A stretch of DNA of 64,000 nucleotides from Bacteroidota bacterium (GTDB lineage Bacteria > Bacteroidota > Bacteroidia > Chitinophagales > BACL12), in contig JADKEK010000001.1 in assembly GCA_016718035.1 (NCBI GenBank), positions 930,001 through 994,000 of the forward strand, given 5' to 3'. Below the pieces are notes generated by a model that saw only the letters and a list, made by a program, of their open reading frames with translations, made no database searches and was not told where the DNA came from. The translations under genes were made by a program, and so were the position numbers. This document shows, piece after piece, positions 55,806 to 64,000 of the stretch (positions are counted from its first letter, which is position 1; each line of letters starts with the position of its first letter).

Positions 55806-58800
55806 ATGGTTAAAAAAATTAGTATCCTCATTCTGGTTCTGCTTGCTTACAGCGGCGTTCGTGCACAATCAAATTCTTTACTCTATGAAATCAGCGGTAA
55901 CGGTTTAATAGCGCCTTCCTATATCTACGGCACCATGCATGTAAGCGATAGAATTGCTTTTCATTTAACCGATAGTTTTTTTATTGCTTTAAAAAGTGCG
56001 GATGTAATTGCATTGGAAAGTAATCCGGAAACATGGATAGAAAATGATTTTGGCAATCCGGATAAATCGCCGACCAACAATTACGAATACGATGAAATGG
56101 ATTATGCATACGGGTATAACCAGTCTGATTTTTACACAACAGCTACTAAAATCGAATTTCCGGATGCCAATATGTATGCGGGTATGTTTGTTGATTACAG
56201 TTGGTTGATTAACGGATATTTATATCGTTACGATGCACAACGTACAGATTATGAAGAGGAAACCTATCTTGATTTATTTATTTTCCAGTGTGGTAAAAAA
56301 TTATCTAAAGAAGTGGCAGCACTTGAGGGAGAGCAAGAAGTATTAAAACTTTTGCAAAAAGCATATGAACCTTCCAAAGATGAGGATGAAGAAAAAAAGT
56401 ATATAGAAAAAAAGCGGATGCAAGAAGCGTTTAAAGAAGATGGTATTAGTATCAGTGAACAAATAGATCAGGCATATCGCGATGGTGACTTAGACAAATT
56501 AGATTCGCTGGAACGTGTAACATCTCCTTCTTCGCAATTTCATAAATATTTTATTGAAGAACGCAATGTGAATATGGTGAACCGCCTGGACTCAATTTTA
56601 CGCAGTGGTAAGGTGGTGTTTACCGGCATTGGTGCAGCGCATTTACCGGGACAACGCGGAGCGTTAACCTTATTGCGAGAAATGGGTTATACCGTTAAAC
56701 CGGTTAAGGGAAAAACTACAAATAAAAGTGCTAAAGAAAAAAACAAAATTGATGGCATACATTATGCGCATACACCAAAATTGCAAACTGCAACTGACAG
56801 TTTATTTACAGTGTCAACACCCGGGAAATTATATCCATTGACATGGAATACGATTAACCAATATTATTTATATCCTGACATGTCGAATAGCGCATATTAT
56901 AGCGTAATGCGAATAGCACATAAAGGTGATATTAAACAACAATCGCAACAAGATATTTTAAATGATATTGATAAATTATTATTTGAGAATATTCCGGGCG
57001 ATATCACTAATAAAACACCTATTTCGTTGCCAAATGGTTATATTGGTTACGACATAACCAGCAAAACAAAACGCGGCAATTATATGCGTTTAAAATTATA
57101 TGTAACACCGCTGGAAACTATTGTATTTAAAGCTTCAGGTATTGGTGATTTTGTTATAAAATCGAAAGAAATGCAAACATTTTTTTCGAGTATCAATTTC
57201 AAAAAAAACGATGCCAATGCGTGGTCAACCTTTCAGCCAAAATGGGGACTATTTAGTGTAAGTGCTCCGGACCTGCGCATTAGCACAGAGGTAGGTGAAT
57301 ATTCGAGCATTGAAGACGAACAAAGTATTGTTGAATTGCAGGCAAGAGATAACAATGGCTTTTACTATTTAAAAGGTTATTATTTAAATGAGACCAGCAA
57401 TTTTGAAGAAGACAGTTTTGAGTTGGTTCAACTCTCAGATATGTTTACTGAACAATTTAAAAAAAGTAATTATACACTGGTTGCAGATAAATTTAGCAAT
57501 CAAAATGGCTATCCATCATATACCAGAACATCAAAAAGTAATGATAATTATGTACACACCAAAGTAATAATTAATGGACCTTATTATTTCCTGCTGGCAG
57601 CATTTACCCGACAAGCCAATGCCCCTGAAAAGTTTATGAATAGTTTTCAGCTATCTCAATTCAATTATATTAAACCTTTTGAATTTTATGTAGATACAGC
57701 ATTAGATTTTACAGTAAAAACTATAGTGCCAAAGGTGGATACACTGCTTACGATTGATGAAATAAGTTATGGCAATTATTACCCTTACACCTATGATGAG
57801 GAAGAAGAAAAGGAGGATATTAGTTTCATATCTAAAAGTAAAGTAATGTTATTTTCTTCGGAAGCAACTCCGGAAAATATTTTAGTGCGTTTTCATAAAT
57901 ACAATAAATTTTATGCCCAGGATGATTCGAAAAAATTTTGGTCAAGTTTTGATAGTGTATACGCGAAATATAACAACTATCATATAAGCAGACAGAAATT
58001 TGTAGAACGCGATAGTTTGCAGGAGTTATCGTTTTATATTACAGATACCAACAGCACCAGGGCTATTTACCGCAAGTTTATTTTAAAGGCAGACGTATTG
58101 TTTTCATTAGTTACCACTATAGACACATTAAAAGGGCCGTCTTTATTTGTCGATACATTTTTTAACACATTTGCACCTGGTGATAGTATAAAAGGACGCA
58201 GCATATTTACCTCTACAACAGATATGTTTTTTGAACAGCTGAACAGTGAAGATAGCGTATTGCGCAAGCAGGCAATAAATTCATTGATTACGATGAGTTT
58301 AAAAAATACAGATGCAGCTGACTTGATGCAATTCATTCAATCTCCACGGTTTAAAACATTGAAGGCGGATGACAGGGCTACCTTTATTTATCAATTAGGG
58401 GCATTAAAACATCCTGACATAGTCCCTTTTCTTAAATCAATATATTTAGCAGCCGGAGATACGTCCATGTACCAGTTGGCTGCTTTACGCACACTGTCGA
58501 GCCAACAATCAGATACCGCATTAGCTGCATTCATGGAATTATTATACATTGAAACGCCATTAGCTAAAGAAGGCGTAACGCTAGATTATTTGTTTTACCA
58601 TTTTGAAGACACTATCGAATTGTCAACAAAATTATTTCCGGCATTATTGGATTTCATTTCTTTCCCTGAATATAAAACAGGTATTTATAATCTTTTATCG
58701 ACTATAAGTGCAAACGATAACATTACAGCAAAGCCACATAGTGTACTCAAAAAACAAATTCTAACTGAAGCAACTGCTGAATACAAGCGAAATATGGTAA

Positions 58801-59681
58801 CTATAGATGAGGACGATTATTCATCAAGTTATCGTGACTATCAGAATAAATATTATTTCCCATCATTGAGTAGTATGGTTGGAGGACGCACCTTTAATTA
58901 TTTTGAAAATTATACGGGGCCAGATGAATTTGAAAATTATACCAGTTATGGATATGACTATGGATATAGTTATGAAGATTATGATGTTTCGGATTATTTT
59001 GATTATGACAATTTGTATAGAGAGGCGGATTCCTTGAATAAATTTCCATGGGCGCATACATTACAAGATTATTATAGTATTCTATTAACTACATTTTATG
59101 ATGACCCTGCAGTAAAAAAATATTTTGACAAAATTTTACAAAGTAAAGATGAGGAGCTGATTTATACCACTGCATTAACCTTGCAAACTGCCAACAAACC
59201 GGTTCCTGATTCGGTTTGGTTGAACTTGCAAAAAAGCAGAGAATGGCGGTATATTATCATGAAAAAGCTGACAGAATTTAAAAAATCTGAATTAATAGAT
59301 AGCAGTTTTACCAATCAACTGAGTATCACAGAGGCGTGTTTATATCAATATGACTTTACCGATGACGAGGATAGCATACAATTTATTGAACGCAGAGAAG
59401 TTGACGGTGTTATAGGAAAAGGATACATCTATTTTTATAAAAGTAAATTGGATGATGATAAAACCTGGCACTTAGACTGTATTGGTTTGCAGCCATTAAC
59501 CGATGGAGAGTACACACTTGAACCTGAATTTGTATATTTTGGCAAAATTATTCTCGATGAGGAACAAATGCAGGAACAAATAACTGAAATTATTGATACT
59601 TATCATTTGATTGGCCGGACAAGGGTGAGCACTACTTTATCGGATGACCTTTATGGATACGATTATGACTATGATTATTAA
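55806..59681 (+). CDS. Giant TraB/GumN-family protein with long uncharacterised C-terminal region
   Basis: The 1291-residue protein has a signal peptide ending VRAQ and an N-terminal TraB/GumN-like domain (about 20-305). That domain shows YIYGTMHVSD, ALESNPETW and, at its end, FTGIGAAHLPGQRGALTLLREMGY; in related families these motifs hold metal-binding residues of a proposed hydrolase. Normal GumN proteins end near residue 300. Here about 980 further residues follow: two or three beta-rich repeats (about 330-780), a helical HEAT-like stretch (about 820-1000: DSVLRKQAINSLITMSL) and a Tyr/Asp/Gly-rich segment (about 1045-1080). The C-terminus reads YGYDYDYDY. There is no sorting domain. It probably forms an operon with the PAP2 gene ten bases downstream. 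Confidence 0.8.
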   Translation: MVKKISILILVLLAYSGVRAQSNSLLYEISGNGLIAPSYIYGTMHVSDRIAFHLTDSFFIALKSADVIALESNPETWIENDFGNPDKSPTNNYEYDEMDYAYGYNQSDFYTTATKIEFPDANMYAGMFVDYSWLINGYLYRYDAQRTDYEEETYLDLFIFQCGKKLSKEVAALEGEQEVLKLLQKAYEPSKDEDEEKKYIEKKRMQEAFKEDGISISEQIDQAYRDGDLDKLDSLERVTSPSSQFHKYFIEERNVNMVNRLDSILRSGKVVFTGIGAAHLPGQRGALTLLREMGYTVKPVKGKTTNKSAKEKNKIDGIHYAHTPKLQTATDSLFTVSTPGKLYPLTWNTINQYYLYPDMSNSAYYSVMRIAHKGDIKQQSQQDILNDIDKLLFENIPGDITNKTPISLPNGYIGYDITSKTKRGNYMRLKLYVTPLETIVFKASGIGDFVIKSKEMQTFFSSINFKKNDANAWSTFQPKWGLFSVSAPDLRISTEVGEYSSIEDEQSIVELQARDNNGFYYLKGYYLNETSNFEEDSFELVQLSDMFTEQFKKSNYTLVADKFSNQNGYPSYTRTSKSNDNYVHTKVIINGPYYFLLAAFTRQANAPEKFMNSFQLSQFNYIKPFEFYVDTALDFTVKTIVPKVDTLLTIDEISYGNYYPYTYDEEEEKEDISFISKSKVMLFSSEATPENILVRFHKYNKFYAQDDSKKFWSSFDSVYAKYNNYHISRQKFVERDSLQELSFYITDTNSTRAIYRKFILKADVLFSLVTTIDTLKGPSLFVDTFFNTFAPGDSIKGRSIFTSTTDMFFEQLNSEDSVLRKQAINSLITMSLKNTDAADLMQFIQSPRFKTLKADDRATFIYQLGALKHPDIVPFLKSIYLAAGDTSMYQLAALRTLSSQQSDTALAAFMELLYIETPLAKEGVTLDYLFYHFEDTIELSTKLFPALLDFISFPEYKTGIYNLLSTISANDNITAKPHSVLKKQILTEATAEYKRNMVTIDEDDYSSSYRDYQNKYYFPSLSSMVGGRTFNYFENYTGPDEFENYTSYGYDYGYSYEDYDVSDYFDYDNLYREADSLNKFPWAHTLQDYYSILLTTFYDDPAVKKYFDKILQSKDEELIYTTALTLQTANKPVPDSVWLNLQKSREWRYIIMKKLTEFKKSELIDSSFTNQLSITEACLYQYDFTDDEDSIQFIERREVDGVIGKGYIYFYKSKLDDDKTWHLDCIGLQPLTDGEYTLEPEFVYFGKIILDEEQMQEQITEIIDTYHLIGRTRVSTTLSDDLYGYDYDYDY

Positions 59682-59691
59682 TGGTAAGAGC

Positions 59692-60537
59692 ATGAATAAA
59701 ATAAAGTATCTCTTTTGTTTTTTGCCATTACTTTTTGTGTTTTGCTTTTCATTTGGTCAGACACCATATCCGGGAGCACAAAATGACCGGGATAGTTTAC
59801 GATATAATGTATCGTGGAAACGCGAATTGGCTATTATTACTCCTGCGGTAATATTAGTCACAACAGATTTATTTCTCCCCCCTCCTACTTTAGGTGTTGA
59901 GGATTTAGCGGGTTTGGATATTAATGATATTCCGGCATTTGAACGCGATATTATTTATTTCGACAGTGCGCAGGCTGCGGTTGCGGAAATTTGGAGTGAT
60001 GGCATTAATGCGCTTTCATTTGGGGCATGTGCAGCTGCAATTTTTTCATCGTATAAGGAAGAGAGGCAGGTTTTTAAAAATGCCATTGTTTATGCAGAAG
60101 GTGCTGTGTTGACCTATGGTGTTACTGAGGTATTAAAAAGCGCAATTGGCAGGAATAGGCCGTATACTTATAATGATAATTACAGCGCGGATTACCGTTT
60201 GCGTAAAGATCCAACAAGTTCGTTTCCAAGTGGACATACTTCTTCTACTGCTTACAATTGTTTTTTTGCGGCTTCGTTAATTGATTACTATTATATTGCT
60301 AATGATGCTAAGTGGTTAAAGATTATTAACTGGGGAACTGCTGCAACAATTCCAATAATTACCGGTTATTTGCGGACGGAAGCAGGGAAACATTTTTACA
60401 CTGATGTTGCGGGAGGATATATTATTGGTGCTGCAATAGGATTGGGGGTGCCGATGTTACATAAATATAATAATCTACATATTAGTACGGGGAATGTTGA
60501 TGAGGTTAAGGTGGTGAATCTTGTGGTGAATTTTTAA
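59692..60537 (+). CDS. PAP2-family membrane phosphatase
   Basis: The ATG at 59692 (MNKIKYLFCF...) is preferred; an earlier ATG at 59644 would overlap the preceding gene. The 281-residue protein has a signal sequence ending FSFGQ. It carries the full PAP2 signature: KSAIGRNRPY (K-x6-RP), FPSGHTSS (PSGH) and LRTEAGKHFYTD (R-x5-H-x3-D). These form the phosphate pocket, with the second His as nucleophile. Likely substrates are lipid phosphates such as phosphatidic acid or undecaprenyl pyrophosphate. A signal peptide in front of a PAP2 domain is common in Bacteroidota. Confidence 0.9.
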   Translation: MNKIKYLFCFLPLLFVFCFSFGQTPYPGAQNDRDSLRYNVSWKRELAIITPAVILVTTDLFLPPPTLGVEDLAGLDINDIPAFERDIIYFDSAQAAVAEIWSDGINALSFGACAAAIFSSYKEERQVFKNAIVYAEGAVLTYGVTEVLKSAIGRNRPYTYNDNYSADYRLRKDPTSSFPSGHTSSTAYNCFFAASLIDYYYIANDAKWLKIINWGTAATIPIITGYLRTEAGKHFYTDVAGGYIIGAAIGLGVPMLHKYNNLHISTGNVDEVKVVNLVVNF

Positions 60538-60569
60538 TGCCATTTGCTTTATAACATTTCATTTTGTTG

Positions 60570-60703
60570 AACAGCCGGAACCACGGAGGAAATGCAAAGG
60601 GAACAGCCCACGAAGCGCACAGAGTTGATTATAATTAAAATATGGTTTGCATCGGACGGAGTCCTTGAACGATGTTGCAGAATCGAAAATTTTGCAGAGC
60701 AGG
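60570..60703. repeat. Dispersed intergenic repeat, copy 2
   Basis: This is the partner of the repeat at 41209-41340, in the same orientation, and it lies between two convergent genes. A 72-codon open frame on the minus strand here is explained by the repeat. Confidence 0.65.
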
Positions 60704-60707
60704 TAGT

Positions 60708-60755
60708 TTAACAAAAATAAATTTTGTGTCCTAATAACTATCAGGACACAAAATT
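60708..60755 (-). terminator. Terminator after the minus-strand BNR/T9SS gene
   Basis: Perfect 13-base arms (AATTTTGTGTCCT at 60720-60732 and AGGACACAAAATT at 60743-60755) enclose a ten-base loop. In the minus direction the stem is followed by a T-rich run. It lies about 60 bases beyond the stop codon at 60814. Confidence 0.75.
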
Positions 60756-60813
60756 CAATTGATAAACCAAAATACAATACTTTATTTTTGGTAATCTATA
60801 TGCAATTATTAAT

Positions 60814-61263
60814 TTATTTCGCTATTATAAATTGCTGATGCCATTTTTTGCCTTCCAATTGCACTATAAGCATATAAATGCCATTTGGTAATTTGCTAAC
60901 ATCAATTTCGTTATCCATAGATGTAAATTGGCTTACTACTTTACCGTTGATATCCGCAATTTGGATGAAGGTATTTTGAAATTTGTCACTACTTTCCATT
61001 TGTATATGCAATATATCCGTTGTTGGATTAGGATATATTTTTATTTCCGAATAAGTTGCATTTTGAATACTCACCTCCTCTATACCTAAGTTCTCTAATG
61101 AAACTCTAATTACCCAAGTTGTGGTTGCACCAAATAAATATCCATTATCGATTAAAAATCCATTAAATACATCGAAACTTCCCCCTGTGCCTTGTGGTAT
61201 CAATGTCCATGTTTGTCCTCCATCTGTTGAGAAATGGGCTTTACATAATGAACCACCAACCAC
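60814..61263 (-). CDS. BNR-type T9SS protein, C-terminal fragment
   Basis: This frame encodes a last BNR repeat (HFSTDGGQTWTLI) and a T9SS sorting domain (KIYPNPTTDILHI ... LPNGIYMLIVQL). It continues the gene at 61293-62015. The two are split by a missing A in the run at 61297-61299 (one T on the coding strand). With that base restored the junction reads DGFYFVGGFYTSGDIAVVGGS and the gene encodes about 400 residues. Confidence 0.8.
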   Translation of the reverse strand: MVGGSLCKAHFSTDGGQTWTLIPQGTGGSFDVFNGFLIDNGYLFGATTTWVIRVSLENLGIEEVSIQNATYSEIKIYPNPTTDILHIQMESSDKFQNTFIQIADINGKVVSQFTSMDNEIDVSKLPNGIYMLIVQLEGKKWHQQFIIAK

Positions 61264-61292
61264 AGCTATATCACCACTGGTATAAAATCCAC

Positions 61293-62015
61293 CTACAAAT
61301 AAAATCCATCAAAACCTTCGGTTATTTGCGTCCATGATTCTCCTAAATCAGTAGACCTGAATACACCAAGACCATAACCAGAAGTTAATAAAGCACCTTG
61401 CGAAACTGCAATGCCGTTACATTGCATTAAATCCGGCAGTCCGTTATTTTTAGCAACCCAATTAGCACCACCATCGGATGATGTAAACACGCCACCTAAA
61501 GTTGACATATATAAATCGCTTCCAACTAATATAATTTGACTAATATAATGGCTATTGCCTCCTAATCCCCCATTGCCCAAATTCCAATTTGCTCCATTAT
61601 CATTTGAATATAGCACTCCTAAACCATCAATTGCAGCATAAATTTTGTTTCCATCTGCAGTCATGTAAGGAATAGAAGCCACCATACCAAAATCATAATT
61701 CAACGTCCAGTTTATGCCGTCATTTGACGCGTATATATGCCCATAAGGGTCACCGCTAAAGTAGGTATCCGTAGACTTTGTAAAAGCAGTCACGTAAGGT
61801 ATGACCCCCAATCCTAATAATGTATCTTTCATCCATGTGTCACCATTATCTATTGATGAGTAATCGGCTGCTATGCCATAAGTGTGTAATACGTCATCTA
61901 CTGTAGTAAGTTCTGCTGCGCCAAATGGTCCGAAAGCCGTACTTTCCCATTGAGCTTTAAGCATCTGAAAGTGCAGTAACAAATAGACAAGAAGTAAACT
62001 TAGTTTTGTTTTCAT
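61293..62015 (-). CDS. BNR-type T9SS protein, N-terminal fragment
   Basis: After a signal peptide ending QMLKAQ come four or five BNR/Asp-box repeats (SSIDNGDTW, SNDNGANW, SSDGGANW, STDLGESW) that fold as a propeller. The frame ends early at 61293 after DGFYL because of the single-base break described for the partner fragment. The intact protein would be a small secreted propeller sent through T9SS. Asp-box repeats occur in sialidases and in non-enzymatic surface proteins; no catalytic residues can be assigned. Confidence 0.8.
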   Translation of the reverse strand: MKTKLSLLLVYLLLHFQMLKAQWESTAFGPFGAAELTTVDDVLHTYGIAADYSSIDNGDTWMKDTLLGLGVIPYVTAFTKSTDTYFSGDPYGHIYASNDGINWTLNYDFGMVASIPYMTADGNKIYAAIDGLGVLYSNDNGANWNLGNGGLGGNSHYISQIILVGSDLYMSTLGGVFTSSDGGANWVAKNNGLPDLMQCNGIAVSQGALLTSGYGLGVFRSTDLGESWTQITEGFDGFYL

Positions 62016-62231
62016 AATGTTTTATTTATAACACAAATGTCTAGCCGTCAGCACTTCCAATCAATAATACATATGTAGTATTTTCAGTGTTTCACCCAAA
62101 AACAAATGAAAAAGAGTAATTTTAAAGCAAGGTTTCACCGGCTAAAGTTTTTTTTGAAATAATGAAACATATGTGGTGCCTCCATATTAACAATCAAATA
62201 ACACACAACACCGTGTTTGCCTAACTACTAA

Positions 62232-62855
62232 ATGGTAAAATCACTTTTCACCATATTATTAATATTCACCAGGGTTATAGCATTTCCGCAGATACCTTCA
62301 TCACAATTAACCGTTGATGATGGTTTACCATTAAATAGTGTTTGGACAATTACTCAAGATAAAAACGGTTTAATTTGGTTTGGAACGTTAGATGGATTAT
62401 GTAGTTATGACGGGTTCAACATCACTACTTACAAAAATATACCCGGAGATTCATCGAGCATTTCAGAAAATTGCAGGCATGATGTTTATATAGATATTGA
62501 AAATAACCTTTGGGTTGCCCATACAAGTGGTATTAGCAAGTTTTATCAGCGCACATCACGTTTTGATAATATTTACACCTATGCTGCTAAACAAAACAGA
62601 GATGTTATTAACAGGATTATTGGCGAAAGTAAAAATGGCAATGTTTGGGCGTGGATTTATGGTGAAGGAATAGTTGAATTTACTAATCGTGGTAAAATTG
62701 TAAATAAATATAGTTTACCCGATATAAAAAATGAAAAGTGTGTTACAGCTAAGTTTGATAATGAAGGCAATATTTATGTTGCACTTGAAAGCAGTGGAAT
62801 ATTTAAATTAGACTTAAAAACAAAACAAATAAACCATTCCTTTCGCCCCAATTAG
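62232..62855 (+). CDS. Two-component-regulator-propeller sensor, N-terminal fragment
   Basis: A signal peptide ending VIAFPQ is followed by propeller repeats of the Reg_prop type: LTVDDGLPLNSVWTITQDKNGLIWFGTLDGLCSYDG, IDIENNLWVAHTSGISKF. This is the periplasmic sensor head of Bacteroidota histidine kinases or hybrid two-component systems; the kinase part would lie beyond the window. The frame ends at 62855 because of a single-base break at about 62845-62853, after which the correct residues LGGFCITPENNLIISG continue in another frame. Confidence 0.8.
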   Translation: MVKSLFTILLIFTRVIAFPQIPSSQLTVDDGLPLNSVWTITQDKNGLIWFGTLDGLCSYDGFNITTYKNIPGDSSSISENCRHDVYIDIENNLWVAHTSGISKFYQRTSRFDNIYTYAAKQNRDVINRIIGESKNGNVWAWIYGEGIVEFTNRGKIVNKYSLPDIKNEKCVTAKFDNEGNIYVALESSGIFKLDLKTKQINHSFRPN

Positions 62856-64000
62856 GTGGCTTTTGCATTACACCTGAAAACAATTTAATTATATCGGGAC
62901 AAAGTCAGAGTTTGTTATATGTTAATGAAAAAGGAGAAACATTACACGAATTTATTATAGTTCCAGATATCCTAAGCGCTCCTGATAAATTAGTTTTTGT
63001 AAATTGTATAATTCCGTTTAGAGACTCGGCACCACCGATGGTATTTATATTAAACTTATCAAATCTTACTACAAAAGATTTCATTCAGCAAAAACCGTCA
63101 GAAAACTATGCTATTGGCGATTGTCTTTTTAAAGACTTAAGCGGCAACCTTTGGGCCGGCACAACAGCCAGTGGGGTAAGGAATTTTTTGATGAGTAGCA
63201 AAAAATTCGAATTATTACAACCGTTTAATGAAGATTTCACCATTGTGAAGGCAATAAAAAAAGTGAAAATAATTTGTTTGTTGGTTATTTTGAAGGAGGA
63301 ATTGATGTATACTGATAATAATGTTTTTGTCAAACATATAGATAGTAAAAATTCATCTACCATCAGACAGAGTAAATTCAATTATGGCCATTTCTGAAAA
63401 TAAAATTTTAGTTGGTTTTGTTTTGTCCTACGACATAGGTATTTTAGATTGGAGGACAAATCGCTATGAAAGCGTAATTGCCAATTTAACAGAAATTAAA
63501 TCTGATTTTTATTCTAATGAAAATTTTACAAATAGTTTTTCTAAACTAAACGACTCAACGATTCTGTTTATCAGAAATGCATTTATTTATCGAGGCACGT
63601 TTTCAAAAAACAAAACCAAAATTGAACAAATACAACTTATATTTTTTCAGATAAACAGAATAAGCTTTGGGTTGGGAGTTATAATGCAGCATATTTGAAA
63701 AAGTGAAAAATGGTATAAGCTTGATTTGCCTGTAGATTTGAATGTGAAATGTATTGCTCAACATCCAAACAGCGATATCTGGATTTGTGGCGATAAAGGT
63801 TTGTTTGTTTTAGATAATCAAGGGAATTTAAAAATACATTTAATACCACTAACGGCTTGCCAAATGAATATGTTTACGGCATACTGTTTGAGGCTGACGG
63901 AAATTGTTGGATGAGCCACAACAAAGGCATTTCGCAGTTTAATTACAGCAAATTGACCTTTAGGAATTACACAAAAAGTGATGGTGTTCAATCAAACGAA
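62856..64000 (+). pseudogene. Continuation of the sensor propeller, broken by several frameshifts
   Basis: The propeller continues in pieces: about 62850-63255 (SLLYVNEKGETLHEF; LFKDLSGNLWAGTTASGVRNF), 63260-63310 (KSENNLFVGYFEGGIDV), 63310-63375, 63375-63645 (MAISENKILVGF), 63645-63690 (DKQNKLWVGSYNAAYL), 63690-63825 (KWYKLDLPVDLNVKCIAQHPNSDIWICGDKGLFV) and 63825 to the edge (FNTTNGLPNEYVYGILFEADGNCWMSHNKGISQF). Each piece is free of stops until the next break. Most breaks lie in or near short A or T runs. This is what many consensus errors at a contig end would produce; true decay cannot be excluded. Confidence 0.7.

Noticed and set aside
60559..60777. 72-codon open frame on the minus strand
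   Set aside because: It lies over the second copy of the dispersed repeat and the terminator hairpin.

Overview
This window reads as a Bacteroidota chromosome fragment, probably from an uncultured environmental lineage near Chitinophagales or Saprospirales. The evidence is AT-rich DNA, many C-terminal type IX secretion system (T9SS) sorting domains with the YPNP..G.Y.. pattern, a TonB-dependent receptor, two-component-regulator propellers, and the absence of clear Shine-Dalgarno sites. Placement below phylum is inference.

The left two thirds (1-40986, all minus strand) is a tandem array of 18 paralogous secreted-protein genes, called P1 to P18 here from left to right. The usual design is a signal peptide, a head of exactly seven blade repeats of about 60 residues (SBBP-like), a MopE-type metal-binding motif (CN.LDDNCNG.IDDG), two Ig-like domains and a T9SS sorting domain. 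P3 and P4 carry two seven-blade heads. P9 instead carries two seven-repeat FG-GAP (integrin-alpha-like) heads on almost the same C-terminal DNA. P14-P16 use a fibronectin-type-III stalk. P2, P7 and P8 use a second blade dialect. Gaps from P18 down to P4 are mostly 2-52 bases, so about 34 kb could be one transcription unit. It would end at a hairpin terminator at 6979-7032; P3 has its own terminator at 3005-3059. Near-identical DNA blocks show active recombination: the shared C-terminal modules, a 2167-bp tandem duplication at P16/P17/P18, and a P11/P10 junction missing a gene end and a start codon. Short palindromic elements lie inside terminators and, in frame, inside coding sequence.

The right third is mostly on the plus strand. 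A TonB-dependent receptor (41596-44532) is broken by a poly-C insertion and a frameshift. Next come a small T9SS protein with a DUF922-like lipoprotein, a T9SS protein of unknown role, a LolA-like protein, a large BNR/sortilin-type repeat protein, a 269-bp non-coding tandem repeat, an outer-membrane barrel protein, a cold-shock protein, glycogen branching enzyme (glgB, minus), a TraB/GumN-type giant followed by a PAP2 phosphatase, a BNR-type T9SS protein (minus, frameshifted), and the start of a regulator-propeller sensor with many frame breaks up to the window end.

Several single-base frame breaks, the 41.7-kb poly-C block and the cluster at the right edge look more like consensus or assembly errors than biology, so broken genes are described as likely intact unless noted. 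No rRNA, tRNA, CRISPR array, transposase or phage gene was seen.
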